DNA of 64,000 nucleotides from Argopecten irradians (taxonomy: Eukaryota; Mollusca; Bivalvia; Pectinida; Pectinidae). The stretch spans positions 39,329,338 to 39,393,337 of the forward strand of contig NC_091134.1 of the NCBI RefSeq assembly GCF_041381155.1, given 5' to 3'. Shown here piece by piece: positions 12,861-24,700 of this stretch (positions are counted from its first letter, which is position 1; every line of letters starts with the position of its first letter). The notes beneath the pieces were generated by a model, which was not told the DNA's origin, searched no databases, and saw only the letters and a list, made by a program, of their open reading frames with translations. Both the position numbers and the translations under genes were made by a program.

Positions 12861-14155
12861 TAAACCAGCCCGGAAGCGGAGAGTCGACACTAATAAATTT
12901 CCGGAAACATACAAACGTTTCAAAAATTGTATTTTTCAAATAGTTAAATTTTCAATCAGTACTGTTATCTTAAGAATTATCATTATATATTATTTGTCTC
13001 TGGAAATAACAAGAAAATCTATAAAAAAAAAGTTTTCATATTTCTCCTCATAACCCGTTCAGGTTCTATTCAATATTCATTTTTAGGTGTTACATCTCCT
13101 GTCTTATAACATAACATACATATATATATGCCTATATTCATGCTTTCAAGGTATGAAAACATGCAGTTATTCTTTTTAACATCAAAACAATTAACCCAAA
13201 ATCATCTTTTCAATACAGCACGAGTGTGAAAATTTCATTTATGGATTTATATCATCGTACGCGTGTGCACCTTCTGTCAAAATATTTCAAATAAACTGAA
13301 CCACACAGTTTCTGTGTGTTGACACCAGCTGAACTTATTCATTTTATGTGGTATACATATATATGAAAAGGAATTATCCTTTCTGTGAGGAATTTTATTA
13401 GTAAAATATTTACTAGTAATATTAAATACAATGTACAATGTAATTAATAGAAATACAAATGATGTGATCTAGCGTATATATAGGGTGTAAATTTGATATT
13501 TCTTGAGAAAATGCGCTAGATAAACTTTTAAGTCTAAAATCTTGGCAAAATTCAGGTCAATATTTTTAAAGGGATATAAAGTACATAAATATTAATTCTT
13601 GCGATATTTTTAGCACTTTTGACCAGCAATTTTCAAATTTGATATTGATCAGTAAACTTATACTAAAATCACTGGATAAGACATTGATTATACATGTATA
13701 ACTCTATTGAAGCAGGTCGTACATATGTAAATGGTGTCTCTGTTATCTATCTAAACAAGGAAGAAACAAATTGGACAGGGAAAAACACACATTCCTGTTG
13801 AGACCAGAAATCAAACCCGAGTCTCCAGTGTGAAAACTACAGTTCAACTGAGTGAGCCAAAGAAGCATGCTCCATCAGCTGAATGACAGAGACCATACAG
13901 AGATCATATATAACACTTACCCATTTACAAGCTATATCAACTTGATTTTACACAAAAGAAAAAAGCTATATGAAATTGAGCATTCTTGTTATCTACAGTG
14001 GACCTTTCTAGAATCATTGTTGAGTCTACCCACTAAAATCAGGTCGGGAACACTTAAAATTAATCAAATGTTACATTAACATTTTATTCTTTCATAAAAA
14101 ACTTTTCTATGAAAAAACAACAAACCAAATATTTATGTACGACTCTCTCCTTTGT
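12861..14155. other. Intergenic region between the two minus-strand genes
   Basis: No supported coding exon. At 13795-13870 the minus strand reads like a decayed tRNA-derived SINE head, with ttggctcactcagttga as an A-box-like part and gggtttgatttctgg as a B-box-like part. The rest is A+T-rich and shows nothing I can name. Confidence 0.45.
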
Positions 14156-14161
14156 TTTATT
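14156..14161 (-). terminator. Candidate poly(A) signal of the beta-lactamase-like gene
   Basis: TTTATT on the plus strand (AATAAA on the minus strand) lies about 75 bases past the stop codon at 14237. This is a plausible 3' UTR length. Confidence 0.5.
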
Positions 14162-14236
14162 AAGTAAAATAAATCTCTAGTCAGGCTTGGCCCTCTTGTG
14201 CTAGGCATGCAGTGTCTACTTTTAAAAATTATCTAT

Positions 14237-17200
14237 TTACATGCCAGTGTTTTGACTTGCTTCCCAAATAGCAGAGTAGTTGAGGATGCCCTCGGACATG
14301 TAGCCACAAAGGAACTGAACAGGGACATTCGCACTCTGGTGCAGTTCATACAGAAACCCAAAACGGGACACATCATGACGTTGCTGACACAATGAAGGCT
14401 TCTCTGTAGTCAGTATCATACTAACACTGGGTAGATCTCCGTCCGAGTAAAACTTGACAAACTCCAGACTAAACATACCCAGAGATAACTTTTTACTTAG
14501 CTCGTACACAAAGTTCTCAGGTGTGATCTGTAGCCAGGATATTGTAGTACAGGGTCGACCACCATTGTGAAGGAAAACTGATGACACAAACACATCACCT
14601 TGTCTTACACTCACAGATTGAATTTTCAAATCATAATTTATCTTTTTCAAATCATCCAAACGTTTCAGATGAATTTTACCAGGTAAATGAAATGTTAAAA
14701 TTTGTTTCATTATAGTATTTTTCTTTTTTCGAATAAAAACATAATGAAACTTCTCATTAAAATAACACATATCTAGAACATCAACCCACAAATCTGTTTC
14801 GCATTCCTCAGGAAAATCCTTGTAAAGTTGAGGATCATCATCAGTATAAAAATTTACTTTCCAGGGAACTTTGTCTTTATTTTTCCTCCAAACAATGTTT
14901 AAATATAGTTGATGATGATAAATAAACATGTTGATAGCTGTGATCCAATTACCCTGATCAGTTAATTCCCTCATGAGTGGAATCCGATCCCTATATAATA
15001 CCAACACACAAATAATCTGAGCCTTATCTTTGGATTCAATTTTATAGAAGTTGTCTCCCCTTAGATCAGATAGGGAAGGCATCACTGGATTCCATAGTGG
15101 AAATCCTGGCACATGACTCAGTGCAAATTTGACAAGGCCATCCAGATCCATGTCTCTTGACCAAGAGTTGAAGAGAAGGACCCAGCTGAACCCAGATTTA
15201 TGGTGGAGAAATGTTGTTGATGTTCCGTCCATAGCTCCTGTGTGACCCCAACTACCACCCCCATCCTGAACATCCAGTCCAAGACCATACCACTCTTCTC
15301 CACTTTCATAACTAGGTCGCTGCAGCATTCTTTTGAAGGTCTCCTGTTTCAGTAAACTGACACTGGAACTGCTAAAGAAATAGATTTAAAACCAATAATC
15401 ATAAATTCAGATCTCTATGATATAGATCTCTTTTTCTACAAACAAAATTTGAACATTTGCTGGAACCACATATAAGTCCATGTGGAAATGATATAGAATA
15501 GTGTGGAGTCCATTTACAAACCTAAGACCTCATGACGACATAATGAGATCACATCATGAGGTCAGAAAAGTGACATTGCACAGTACTGATCATGAAACAA
15601 AATCAAGCATTTACATAAAATGGTGTGAAATAAGAATAAAAACATAGAGAACTTGTTTAGCAATGTTGGAGGCTATTCAACCACACTGAAGTGGGTGTAC
15701 ATACCTATCGTCAGACAGCCTGTCAAACAGATCAAGGAGATGTTTCGCTGAGGACACCCAGCCCCCATAGGACCCTGTATCCTTCATAGGGAAGGAGCCA
15801 TACTGTGGAGTCACCAGCCCCTCTCCAGGAATTATAGAAGGGGCCAGACTAGGTTCTCGGTTACTGTAATACTCCACCTGTATAAATAATAAACAATCAG
15901 TCAGGTTCAAACAACTAGTGATCTATCAACAATTACGAATGGAGAGGATCATATTTCATAGAGTCATGTTCTCAAATGAAATTTTTATGTTTCACAACAT
16001 TAATACTGTGGGATGAGACAGGAGATCTCAACCCTTGGGATAAGATTCTTAAGCTCTGTCAAACACGGGCTGAGATTCTCCTGTCTCACCCCAAACCAGG
16101 TGAAAGATTTTATAACCTAGTCTCACCATGTCGGGTGGAGGAAGATGTTATTATTCTACAAGCTCTGCTAGATATAGATTACCTCCTGAAAGTCCTCTAC
16201 AGATTTCTTTTCTGTACCAACATACATCACATCCCTGGTGGCATCTCCAAGACACTCATGTACAAGGTTCTCATAAACCATTCCTAGTTTCTTCTCTAAA
16301 GCCATCCCCAGCACCAGGTATCCCAGGTTAGAGTAAGCATGACGCTTACCTACAACATGTAGTCAGGCAATTGGTAACCAGGATTAGAGTAGGTAAAACG
16401 CTTAATTACATACATACACAATGCTGTGCATATATTTCATGATTGATGGTATACTGTTAGATGTTTATTTAGAAATGTTATATCACAGATGTGCCAGTAG
16501 TATTGGAGAATATCTTACAGCAATCTGGTCACATTGAAAAAGCCAAATGAATGTAAATATCTGAAAAATGTTATTTTAATTCAGCAATAATAGAAAGGAA
16601 TCATTTGGAAAAGATTGTTGATTGATCGTGTATATAACTAGAAAATATCTGTGAGACATCAAATTCACCTGCCAGATATCATAGAGGGAAAGCACTGGGG
16701 AGGACATAACAACAGTATCTAAATGTACATTGCACATCGAGAATTCTTTCATAGTAAGGGCACACATTTTGCATCAAATAATTCTTCTGACCTGGAAGGC
16801 AAACTCCTTAGCATCACAAACATCAATATTAATATCATATTGACCTGGTGAGAACTGAAGCTTTTTTGACATCATGTAAAACAGTAAAGTTTCCTTAGCT
16901 GTGGGTTCACGTCCCGGACAAACTTTCTCCAGATTCCAGAACACCGGATCTCCCACTGTGTCTCTATCCCAGCCAGCTGAGTGTTGGAGCAGGTGCTCAA
17001 TTGTGACCCTGGTCAGTCGACCGTCACCCTTACTGGACGGCTTATAACCTGTGATACCTGCATTTACAAACACAAAATATTTTAACTCAGACTTGTTCAA
17101 TGCAGTATACATGTACTGGATATATGCAAGCTAACTTTCTACATGTAGACTCCATTATGTAATATATTATATGGAATATGTAAAATCTACTTTCATACAT

Positions 17201-18488
17201 ATAATCTTAGGAATCAGTTACTTCCCTTTGTTCAGTATATCAAATATTCAATATTGGTTGTTGTTGCACAATGCATTTTACTGTAAAAAGTTAAAAACAA
17301 GAATGAACACCTTTTGTTCCAAAAACTGTGTCTGTCAAGGAGAGAAAACCACTTTCATACAGTTTCATTGTAACTATGGCTGTGATTGGTTTACTGATAC
17401 TAGCCAATCGGAATTTGGAATTGGACAAAACCACTTTCCCAGGTCCTGCTGTGCCATAGCCTGAAATGATGAGAGAGTTATAATTATAATAAAATATTTT
17501 ATGAATATTAATTTTATAGCTGAAGAACTCTAATTACAAAGACACACAATTTTGTATCATATAGATAAGGAGTAAGTAAAACGTTCTTGGATTTTTCATA
17601 GAATTCACAATTATTATCATTATTTCACAATGCATGTAAAAATATGAGACAATCAAAGTCTAGCTATTAAGAAGTATTAAACTATTTTCATTTTTAAAAA
17701 TGTACTGATTATGACATCATCTCTATACAGTATAATGTGACAGTGTAATGTGTAAATTATAAGGTTTTATAAATGCAGAAGCTAAGGAGGTCTGTAATAC
17801 ATCCACACACTTGTCACATGGCATTTATTGTTCCTACAGTCTGAATCCAGAATTTTACATAGATGGGTGTATTCATGTATTTATTATGATCATATTCAGC
17901 AAGGATAAACAAATATTCACCTTGTACATACACAGGACTGCCATGTAGACTAACTGCTAAGGAGGCTCCAGGGATACCATGTTCCTTCATAAAACTGGTG
18001 ATCACATTGTCAAATATTTCAAAATACGCAGGACTGTTTTCATTTGGAGAAATTTCTACAAAAGGTCAATGTCAATAATGAACTACCAGTGCTTCAAAAT
18101 AAATCATGACCATAATACTTGCTCATGAAAGAAAATTAAGTGTAGCAAGCCCATATAATTTGGAGACAGAAATACATGTACCGGTAGTCTTATTATAATT
18201 AAACAATATCAATCATAATTAAACAATAATAATGTTCTTGCATAATATTGGTTCAAAGTATGCTTGCACAATGTTTCATTTAAGAATCTAACATTTAATT
18301 ACATAGAGTTGTTTCAGATATCTTATATAACCTTTTTATTGTTCTTCATTCTTTTAAACCAAAAAATCAGCTTGTGAGTTATTTTTTTCTTATTATTTTT
18401 AAATGTTGCATCTTTCAAAAGTATTCTTGTCATCATACATACCCAGCTTGACACAGTAGTTATGATCTTCCACAGAAAGAGAGTTCAT
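14237..18488 (-). CDS. Serine beta-lactamase-like hydrolase (LACTB/peptidase S12 type) with C-terminal extension
   Basis: Exons in transcription order: 18488-18443, 18055-17921, 17460-17311, 17057-16845, 16349-16183, 15877-15705 and 15371-14237. They total 2019 bases, or 672 residues, with agreeing phases. All three active-site motifs of the serine beta-lactamase/S12 fold are present: S81-I-S-K84 (nucleophile Ser81, general base Lys84), Y187-S-N189, and H338-T-G340 in place of KTG. Other family marks are GIPGASLAV near residue 45, a LLQHSAGWD segment and FSPGKRHAYSNLGY. The fold covers about residues 25-390. Residues about 395-672 form an extra region with repeated patterns of G-Y or Y followed by a short hydrophobic strand ending in W or L, such as GYMSEGILNYSAIWE. 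This resembles the tandem repeats found beside some S12 hydrolases, by inference only. No signal peptide or mitochondrial targeting sequence is evident from the chosen start, MNSLSVEDH. The family contains peptidases, esterases and the mitochondrial filament protein LACTB; the substrate is unknown. An acceptor just upstream suggests a 5' UTR intron. Confidence 0.9.
15878..16182. repeat. Intron 5 of the beta-lactamase-like gene, mostly a hairpin repeat related to family D
   Basis: This 305-base intron contains an inverted repeat. The left arm at about 16009-16034 has gatgagacaggaga and tctcaaccc; the right arm at about 16067-16092 has the complement (gggctgaga, tctcctgtctcacc). Next to it are ggtgaaagatttta and a further tagtctcacc. 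The same words (acaggRatctcaaccc, gtgaaagatttt) occur in family D at 486-627 and 37570-37670. Confidence 0.45.
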
Positions 18489-20950
18489 GCTTGTTTATAA
18501 ATCTGAAAGATTGTTGTAAAATTTCAATTTATTATTTAAATTTGTATGGTCTGTGACTTGCTGTATTTTTGGCATTATAGAAAAAGTGTGTTTAAACGCT
18601 TTCTACATATTTTTCTTCAGCTGTCTAAGTTTTAAACTTTCCATATTTACCGATTTTTGTAAAGTTTGTATGCACAAAGTTTTTAAACAATTAAATTTAA
18701 ATATTGATTTGAATGTGTACATGTTTAAAAAAAACTTGGAAGTCTCTGAACTGTATTGGTATTGCCGATGTTGACTACGTGATACGACTCGGGATGCTCA
18801 TATATCTATACCAGTATCGCCGATGTCGACTCGGTCATGTGATGCAACTCAGTTTTCCATTATTACATGAAATTTTGACATGGTGTTGACTGTGGCTGTT
18901 CTTTCAAAATGTGTGATATTTCTTACGACATTTACCACTATAATGTCAGTAATAAATGATGCTTTTATGGATCTACAACATCAAATATAAGCATCCATAT
19001 TCACACATTGTATGTTTTTTGACAGTTTGTGGTGGTGGAAATTACAAGAAATACAACTTAGATATACCGGTAATTGGATCAAGGTACAGTTGGTAGTAGA
19101 CTAAATGTTACATCCTTATACACACAATGTGAACTACGTTTAATAGACTACAGGTACATAGGGAGTGCACAATATTTAGACTGCATATGTAGACACGGAG
19201 TGAACTACATGGTGTCCAAGGCCCATGAACATTCCTTAAATTTAAGGAATTCCTTATTAACTTCAAATTCTCCATTACTGGAAAACATTACAGACATTAA
19301 GGATCTTTCTTTAACTTCTGTAATGTTTTCCTATGGACAATTTTAATGACCCTACTACCTTTCGAAACAGCTTTTAATTTTTAAAATGGGAATGTAAAAT
19401 GAGATCGATATCTTTGTAGAGTCACAAAAGTTACTAACACACCGTTTACAGAAACATATATATACATAGAGATTGGTAACTCCGCCATTTTTACGTCGGC
19501 AGATGTACTTCTGTATTATATGTGCTTAGGGCTTTTTTAGATAAACTCTTAGTTAAATACAGCAAAACAACTTTGATATTTTATAAAAGTTAAGTAATAT
19601 TCAGATGGTTTGAGTAGGATCTTGGATAAAAAAAATTATATTTCAACTTATATATAAATAAAACAAAATGCACTTCCGGTTTTGAATGTCTGATTTTTTG
19701 AAAACTAGGTAAAATTGCTGATTTTAATGCTTTCAAAAATCATATTAGATAATATCATTCGGGAAAACTGGTCACTTAAACCATGATATAATGTTTAAAC
19801 TTTGTGTTGGTGCAAAAATATCATGTTTAAAAGAATACACTTAAAAGTAGTTAGCCAAGGGAAAATGTCTATAAACCAGAGGTCTCACTGCCTGTCAACA
19901 CAGGCAAAAAAGGAGTTTCCAATCTATATGTATATATGTTTCTGCCGTTAATACTACACCAATCATCATCTGCTGAAAAGTTTAATTAAAATAAGTAAAA
20001 ATGTTAAATTTCATAACATGGGTCGTTTATATTTCCGCCGTCGTCCTAAATACTGCGCAGTAGTTGACTATCACTGCAACAGAAGGCAAAACAGCAAAAT
20101 GAATCTCAACAGTTATCACATATTACACAGGAAATCTTGCATATACTGTATATGTGGTGTTGTATGCTTTTCTTAGACCATTAAATGGTATATATTTTCT
20201 TATGGACCATAATGATTATGGTATATTTTTTTTTTTTAAAAACCTTTAAACTAAAGTTACCTTTAAACTTTGCTCCGAGAGAGTAGTGGGCCTTTCAAGA
20301 TTTTAAAATTTTACAGCATATCATAATATCTGATAAAATAAATTCTGTACACTACTGTATTTTTATTTATTTTTTTTTGTCATTTTTTTGGGGGGAGTTG
20401 GGAAATGTTTTTTTTTTTTATTATATTTGCTTCTTCGATTCAAAACGTATATTTGAGCTTCATTATGCTCATTCTACATGTTTACGTAGCTATTTACACT
20501 AAAATCATTTGTGTTCTTGAATTTGAAATCATATACATGTAGCCTAGTACGTTTTATTGAACATAATCATCTGATCATGATAACTGCTGTTTATGTTGGG
20601 GCCGAAATGTCAATTTTAATTTTTTTTCGTTGTCGGCAAAAAAACCCTCATTACTCATCAGTAGGGACAAATTAAACCTGCTCTGGTTAAAATAACCTAA
20701 TAATTAAATCGTTTGCTTAACATATATACACGTAAATCACTTACACAATATTAACAAATACACAAACATTTCAACTTTCAATGCAAGTCCGGAATCCAGA
20801 AATGAGTTCAATGTGGAAAAGGTAAACTTCCGGTAATGGGAGACAACTGCGAAATATAACCAAGCACTTGACAACAAAATGCTGTTTGCATACCTGGAAT
20901 ATTTATGATTAGAAAACGTGCTGTCGATGGAAACTTTTATCGAATATGAC
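18489..20950. other. Intergenic region with small repeats and a hairpin
   Basis: No supported exon. A direct repeat of about 50 bases at 18755-18855 has the unit words ggtattgccgatgttgac and cagtatcgccgatgtcgac. An inverted repeat at 19277-19332 has arms ggaaaacattacaga and tctgtaatgttttcc around a loop of about 26 bases. The remainder is A+T-rich and unassigned. The promoter of the plus-strand armadillo-like gene should lie near the right end. Confidence 0.45.
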
Positions 20951-20959
20951 ATATACGGA

Positions 20960-21023
20960 TTTTCAATCATAGTTTTAATTTGAACTTGACCAACATGGAA
21001 CTATTATTTATTGTAACGCAGGT
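20960..21023 (+). promoter_or_regulatory. Putative 5' UTR exon with a short upstream ORF
   Basis: A strong donor (CAG then GTAAGA) ends at 21023. It is preceded by a short ATG reading frame (MELLFIVTQ from 20997). Spliced to the acceptor at 21629/21630, this frame is not in phase with the armadillo-like CDS. It stops after six more residues (LQIMLV). It therefore fits a non-coding first exon carrying an upstream ORF better than a coding exon. The exon's left limit is unknown. Confidence 0.4.
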
Positions 21024-21715
21024 AAGAAACATGTCATTTGAGTTTTGTTTCAGTAGACAAGTCGTCCCAGATTTTATATTTAGTTTCAATATGGACGAGT
21101 TGACTATTGGAATGAATTAAGGGCCTGTGTGTAACGAATCCTGACCAGTATGGATGCTTTCGTGAACACAAATTCTCGCAAAACAATGCAGCCGGACTGA
21201 AATAATCGCATATAAAATGCACTCAAAATGTGTTGAAAAATGCAATTGACCACTGCTCTTGTAAATGTAGCATTTAACGATATTAATGAAATGGAGAGCC
21301 ACTAGTCCAATCGGACTAATTCATTAAAATTGGCACTAGGCCTAGTTCGGCTGCAAAATTACAAGTTATGGGCATCAGACTAGTGCTTAAAGTCGCAGAC
21401 TGCTGTATGTATATTATAATATATTATGTTATGTAAATATATGTATTAAAAAAACAACAAAAAAACAAAACAATGTGTAGATCAAATGCAACTTTTTAAC
21501 TTGTATGAATACTATAAAGAAGTTTTGTAAAATTGGGTCCAGTATGTATACGTACATGCATATGATACATATTTTGATAATGTAACACAGTTTGTGATTT
21601 TTTGTGTGTGTGTTTTTATTCCTATGAAGCTGCAAATCATGTTAGTGTAACAGTTAAAGAAAAAATATGCCCCCGTAAAGCTGAGGAAAGAAAAGAACAT
21701 TATCTGGGCCTCACC

Positions 21716-24700
21716 ATGGAGTATCTCACATCATGGAACCAGGATGAGTCCCAGACACAAATTGGCAAGACCAAAAACCTTGAGATACAGGGGTCGGGTC
21801 ATGGTGATGTCATCCAAAAGTTCATCCCACACGCTCCTCACGCCCCGCCCAGCCGCCCAGCAAGTAGACCGCCATCCCGAGTCAAAAGTGCCAAAAAACG
21901 TATGGACATGTTCAGAGCTGCCGAGTAAGTCTTGTGTGATATATACAGTTCATCGATCAAATTTCAAAACAAAGCACATGTCATTTATGATGATAATTAT
22001 GTTATTGCATGCGATTAAATTTTGCATAATTCATTGGCTAACACAAATCACCAAATTAATTGCTGAAAATATATTCTGAGCATGCCACAGGTACAGTAGA
22101 ACACATAATGATTGTAAATAGTGAAGTTTAGTTGCGATGAAATATTATCATTGAAAATATAGAAACACAAAATTAATATACTCGTCACCATTTAATTGTG
22201 AGGTGAAGACCTACCAGGTGCCTAAGGCAGCTAATTAAACCGCTTTGATGATTTGTCGATCAGTACACGGTTTTCATTAGGTACCATAAAATTTGTTTTC
22301 CTAAACACCAAAACCTTATACCAGGTACATCTTTAATAACTTTATAGCTAAAGGATTAAGTTAATGATCGTCATGCTGTTTTTCCCTAAGGGATCCTGAC
22401 AGTGAAGACATTGAAGCCATCCTTACCCGGATGGAGCAGGTTAACCAGGCCCCACGGGATCTACAGATGTATACGGGGTGTGAATGTGTCACTCAGCCAC
22501 AGAAACCCAAACAACCTGACATCAAGCACTCACCTGAACCTACTGTGGAGAGTTACGGAGATGATTCAGACTCAGATAATGAAGGTAACATTGAGAACAA
22601 TGATATTTAATATATTATTTACAACAAATACTACAAGGATGTACATGTACTGTATTATATTGAATGATTGATTTCTTTTAACAGAAGTTTTTTTATCCAT
22701 TTCATATCACTTGGTAGATATTACCTTTGGAAGCTAAAATTATCTGGGAATTTTATCTTTAATTTGGTATGCTGTACATTTTATACGAATTTGGAAGTAT
22801 GTCTGATATTGTGACATATAGATATGGTATTATACACATTTTGTTTATCTACCCGGTTTGTAGATGAGGTAGAACTTCCCACCCTCCTTGGAATGCTACA
22901 GAAGCTGAGTGATGCGCCCCTTAAGAGAACCTCCAACAAGGCCTTCCTCACTTTGGTGTCCAGTCTGGACTCCAAGTCGGAGGTTGACACAAAACAAGTG
23001 GAACAGGTTAGGGTTTCTATCGCTATACCTACAGGATGAGCTGTCAAGGATAACCATTGTTTAACATATTTGTGTGTACAGTCAAACCTATAAACTATTC
23101 CATCTTTGCATAATACAGAGTAAGCTCCCTCGCGGATAGGTATCAATTGTTACGTCATTATTTTGTGAGCGCAATTAACGTTTTTTGTCCGAAGTTATAT
23201 ATGACGTTACACTCACAAACACATGACGTCACAATCAATACCTAGCCGCGGTGGCCGAGTGGTTAAGATGTCCCGACATATTACCACAAGCCCTCCACCT
23301 CTGGGATGCGGGTTCGAATCCCATGTGGGGCAGTTGCCAGGTACTGACCGCTGGTCGGTGGTTTTTCTCCGGGTACTCCGGCTTTCCTCCACCAACAAAC
23401 CTGGCACGTCCTTACATGACCCTGGCTGTTAATAGGACGTAAAAATAAACAAACCAAAACCTAGCCGCAAGTGCAGATAACTCTGTAATATGCAAATTCG
23501 CAATATAACTCTATAAAGATCACTCGAAGGTCGAAGAATAAAATGTCTTAATACACAGGTATACAGAGGTGGTCAGTAAGGCATAATTGAATGTACTTTA
23601 TATATGATGTAATGTTAGGATATTACATTACAATCACACTTGAAAGTTATATACGGTAAAATCTGCCTCAGAGATATGACCACTGTATAAAGATCTGCTG
23701 ACACAATATGATCTGAGTATGAAGACAACTTGACTGTAAAGACCATTTTTCTTTGGCTCTTGGGTGGTCTTAAAAGACAGGTTTGGCTGCGTATAGACAT
23801 ATAACCTAAATTAGACAAGCAATACATTATAAAAGTTGTTTGAACCATTGTCAATCTAAGCACTGTATAAAAGAAAGTCTATCTGTACTGTTTTAGATCC
23901 TTGCCTTCCTAGCTGATGAAGTGATAGTGGAAGTCCAGGAGCTGGCCCTTGGACTTGTTAAACAGTTGTGTTTCCACAAGGGTAACACCGCCAAGTTCAT
24001 GGTGGCTGACATCCTCAACAAAGTAGAGAAGATCTTGTTGTCCATGCGACCCCTCCAACCATATGTAGCTGCTGTAGGAGTTTTGGAAGCGGTATGTTTA
24101 TCTACTGTACCTTGTACTCGAAACATAAATCTACAGTTATCTATTTTTAACTATTTTTTGTCTGTCATTTTATATACAATGCCATTTAAGCACTTGATCA
24201 ATGTACTGGTACATCAAAGAAGCATTGTCTGGGTTAATAACTTTCTTCTTATTGTAAACCACTATATCATGTGAGATAATTTTCTTAATAATTTTATAAT
24301 TTTATGAGAACTCAAATACAAATTTACCGTTAGTTGTTCTGTGAATAATTGTATGTCAGTTAGAGACCTTGTTTGCATTTATATATTCACAAATATGTTA
24401 GGAGCAAGGATGACACAAAATACGGCATGTAAAGTGATTTACAGTACAACCTTGAGGAAAGCTCTATATTATTTACTTTTTTTATATCATAGATTGCCAG
24501 TCATGAAGAGTACCTCGCAGTTTGGCTGGAGCCAGTGATGCGTGTGTTTCCTGGACTGATGCGACACCTACAGATTGAGGAGACGGTTGAAGCCAAGTAC
24601 GCCATCTGTTGTCTGTTCCGTCGCCTCGCCCAGTACCCACAACTCTCGTGGAATATCCAGAATGAGGCTATACCCGTCATTGATGTGACCAGAGGAAACA

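Noticed and set aside
23223-23442. Protein-coding ORFs of 60-96 codons repeated at 23.2, 42.0 and 49.1 kb
   Set aside because: They are translations of the SINE in several frames.
23245-23458. A tRNA gene (intact A and B boxes)
   Set aside because: The sequence lacks a closed cloverleaf acceptor stem and continues into a SINE body and tail with target duplications.
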